Assembly: GCA_027001105.1 (NCBI GenBank)
Contig: JALTMZ010000133.1
Coordinates: 9,799-15,414 of the forward strand
Length of the DNA: 5,616 nucleotides
Direction: 5' to 3'
Origin: Thermococcus sp.
GTDB taxonomy: Archaea > Methanobacteriota_B > Thermococci > Thermococcales > Thermococcaceae
Part shown: in pieces, positions 5,402 to 5,616 of the stretch
How positions within the stretch are numbered: the first letter of the stretch is position 1
How the letters are laid out: each line of letters opens with the position of its first letter
Program-made: the position numbers and the translations under genes
Notes under the pieces: model-generated
Told to the model about the DNA's origin: nothing
Database searches by the model: none
What the model saw: the letters and a program-made list of their open reading frames with translations, nothing else

Positions 5402-5410
5402 TTTATAAAG
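5402..5410 (-). promoter_or_regulatory. Promoter of tRNA-Arg
   Basis: Minus-strand CTTTATAAA is a TATA element centred 30 nt upstream of the mature tRNA 5' end (5376). A short inverted repeat, CACC-TTTCT-GGTG (5402-5390), lies between it and the expected start; its role, if any, is unclear. Confidence 0.7.
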
Positions 5411-5420
5411 ATTGCGGTAG

Positions 5421-5440
5421 TTAAAAGGAAGAGAGAAAGC
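5421..5440 (-). terminator. Pyrimidine/T-rich terminator of the AsnRS gene
   Basis: Directly after the AsnRS stop codon the minus strand reads GCTTTCTCTCTTCCTTTTAA, a C/T-rich tract with a TTTT run and no hairpin, as expected for archaeal 3' ends. It separates the synthetase from the tRNA-Arg promoter. Confidence 0.45.
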
Positions 5441-5616
5441 TCACGGATAGAGCCTTGTTGGAGTTCTTGGGAACAGGGTCGCCCATCTGACGTGGTCAAG
5501 ATTGAGAATCCATGCAACTACTCTCTCAACTCCAAGCCCAAAGCCGCTGTGCGGAACACTTCCATACTTCCTGAGGTCAAGATACCACTCATAGTCCTTT
5601 GGATCCATGCCCTCCT
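5441..5616 (-). CDS. asnS: Asparaginyl-tRNA synthetase, C-terminal 57 residues
   Basis: The 5' part of this gene lies beyond the right edge. The visible minus-strand frame ends at TGA (5443-5441) and encodes the end of a class II synthetase of the Asp/Asn/Lys subgroup, which charges tRNA-Asn in the cytoplasm. Class II motif 3 is present as [13 protein letters not shown], with the invariant Gly residues and the Arg that contacts ATP. It is preceded by [16 protein letters not shown] and followed by [19 protein letters not shown]. The FPRTP ending is typical of AsnRS; AspRS in the same group usually has FPRD followed by R at this place, so I prefer Asn. A T-rich tract and the tRNA-Arg promoter follow at once, so transcription of the two is probably separate. 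Confidence 0.92.
   Translation of the reverse strand, partial: EGMDPKDYEWYLDLRKYGSVPHSGFGLGVERVVAWILNLDHVRWATLFPRTPTRLYP

Overview
The window reads as chromosomal DNA of a hyperthermophilic archaeon of the order Thermococcales (Thermococcus/Pyrococcus/Palaeococcus group). The evidence is an archaeal-type tyrosyl-tRNA synthetase and an asparaginyl-tRNA synthetase C-terminus that look thermococcal, AGGTGA-type ribosome binding sites, archaeal TATA elements of the form TTTATAA about 30 bp upstream of genes, short leaders, T-rich 3' ends, and AGA/AGG-rich arginine codon use. The genus cannot be fixed from the sequence alone.

Layout from left to right. (1) Positions 1-1000, minus strand: the first 333 codons of a secreted protein with a signal peptide and a GldG/DUF4350-like (class I glutamine-amidotransferase-like) domain, running off the left edge. 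(2) A 222-bp divergent intergenic region. (3) 1223-2350, plus: tyrosyl-tRNA synthetase, followed by a T-rich terminator. (4) 2476-2740: two divergent tRNA genes, tRNA-Leu(GAG) on minus and tRNA-Lys(CTT) on plus, with back-to-back TATA promoters between them. (5) 2783-3931, plus: DEAD-box RNA helicase, only 42 bp after tRNA-Lys with no visible promoter of its own. (6) 3938-5080, minus: a lipoprotein with a Ser/Thr-rich linker and a transglutaminase-like Cys-His-Asp domain, convergent with the helicase. (7) 5081-5299: a gene-poor stretch holding an imperfect inverted-repeat pair and a hydrophobic reading-frame remnant. (8) 5300-5376, minus: tRNA-Arg(TCT). (9) 5441-5616, minus: the last 57 codons of asparaginyl-tRNA synthetase.

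Most of the window is translation machinery: two aminoacyl-tRNA synthetases, three tRNAs (all with genomically encoded CCA) and an RNA helicase. Two cell-surface proteins of unknown substrate are placed among them. The synthetases do not match the neighbouring tRNAs (Tyr and Asn enzymes; Leu, Lys and Arg tRNAs), so the clustering is not cognate pairing.

I see no clear new multi-gene system. The signals that ordinary annotation does not explain are small. They are a 167-bp segment bounded by inverted copies of a tRNA-trailer-like sequence next to tRNA-Arg, a word (AGCAAACTT) shared by two tRNA trailers and that repeat, a hairpin plus short T-run between tRNA-Lys and the helicase that suggests a tRNA-mRNA transcript, and an unusually extended acceptor helix in the tRNA-Lys precursor.
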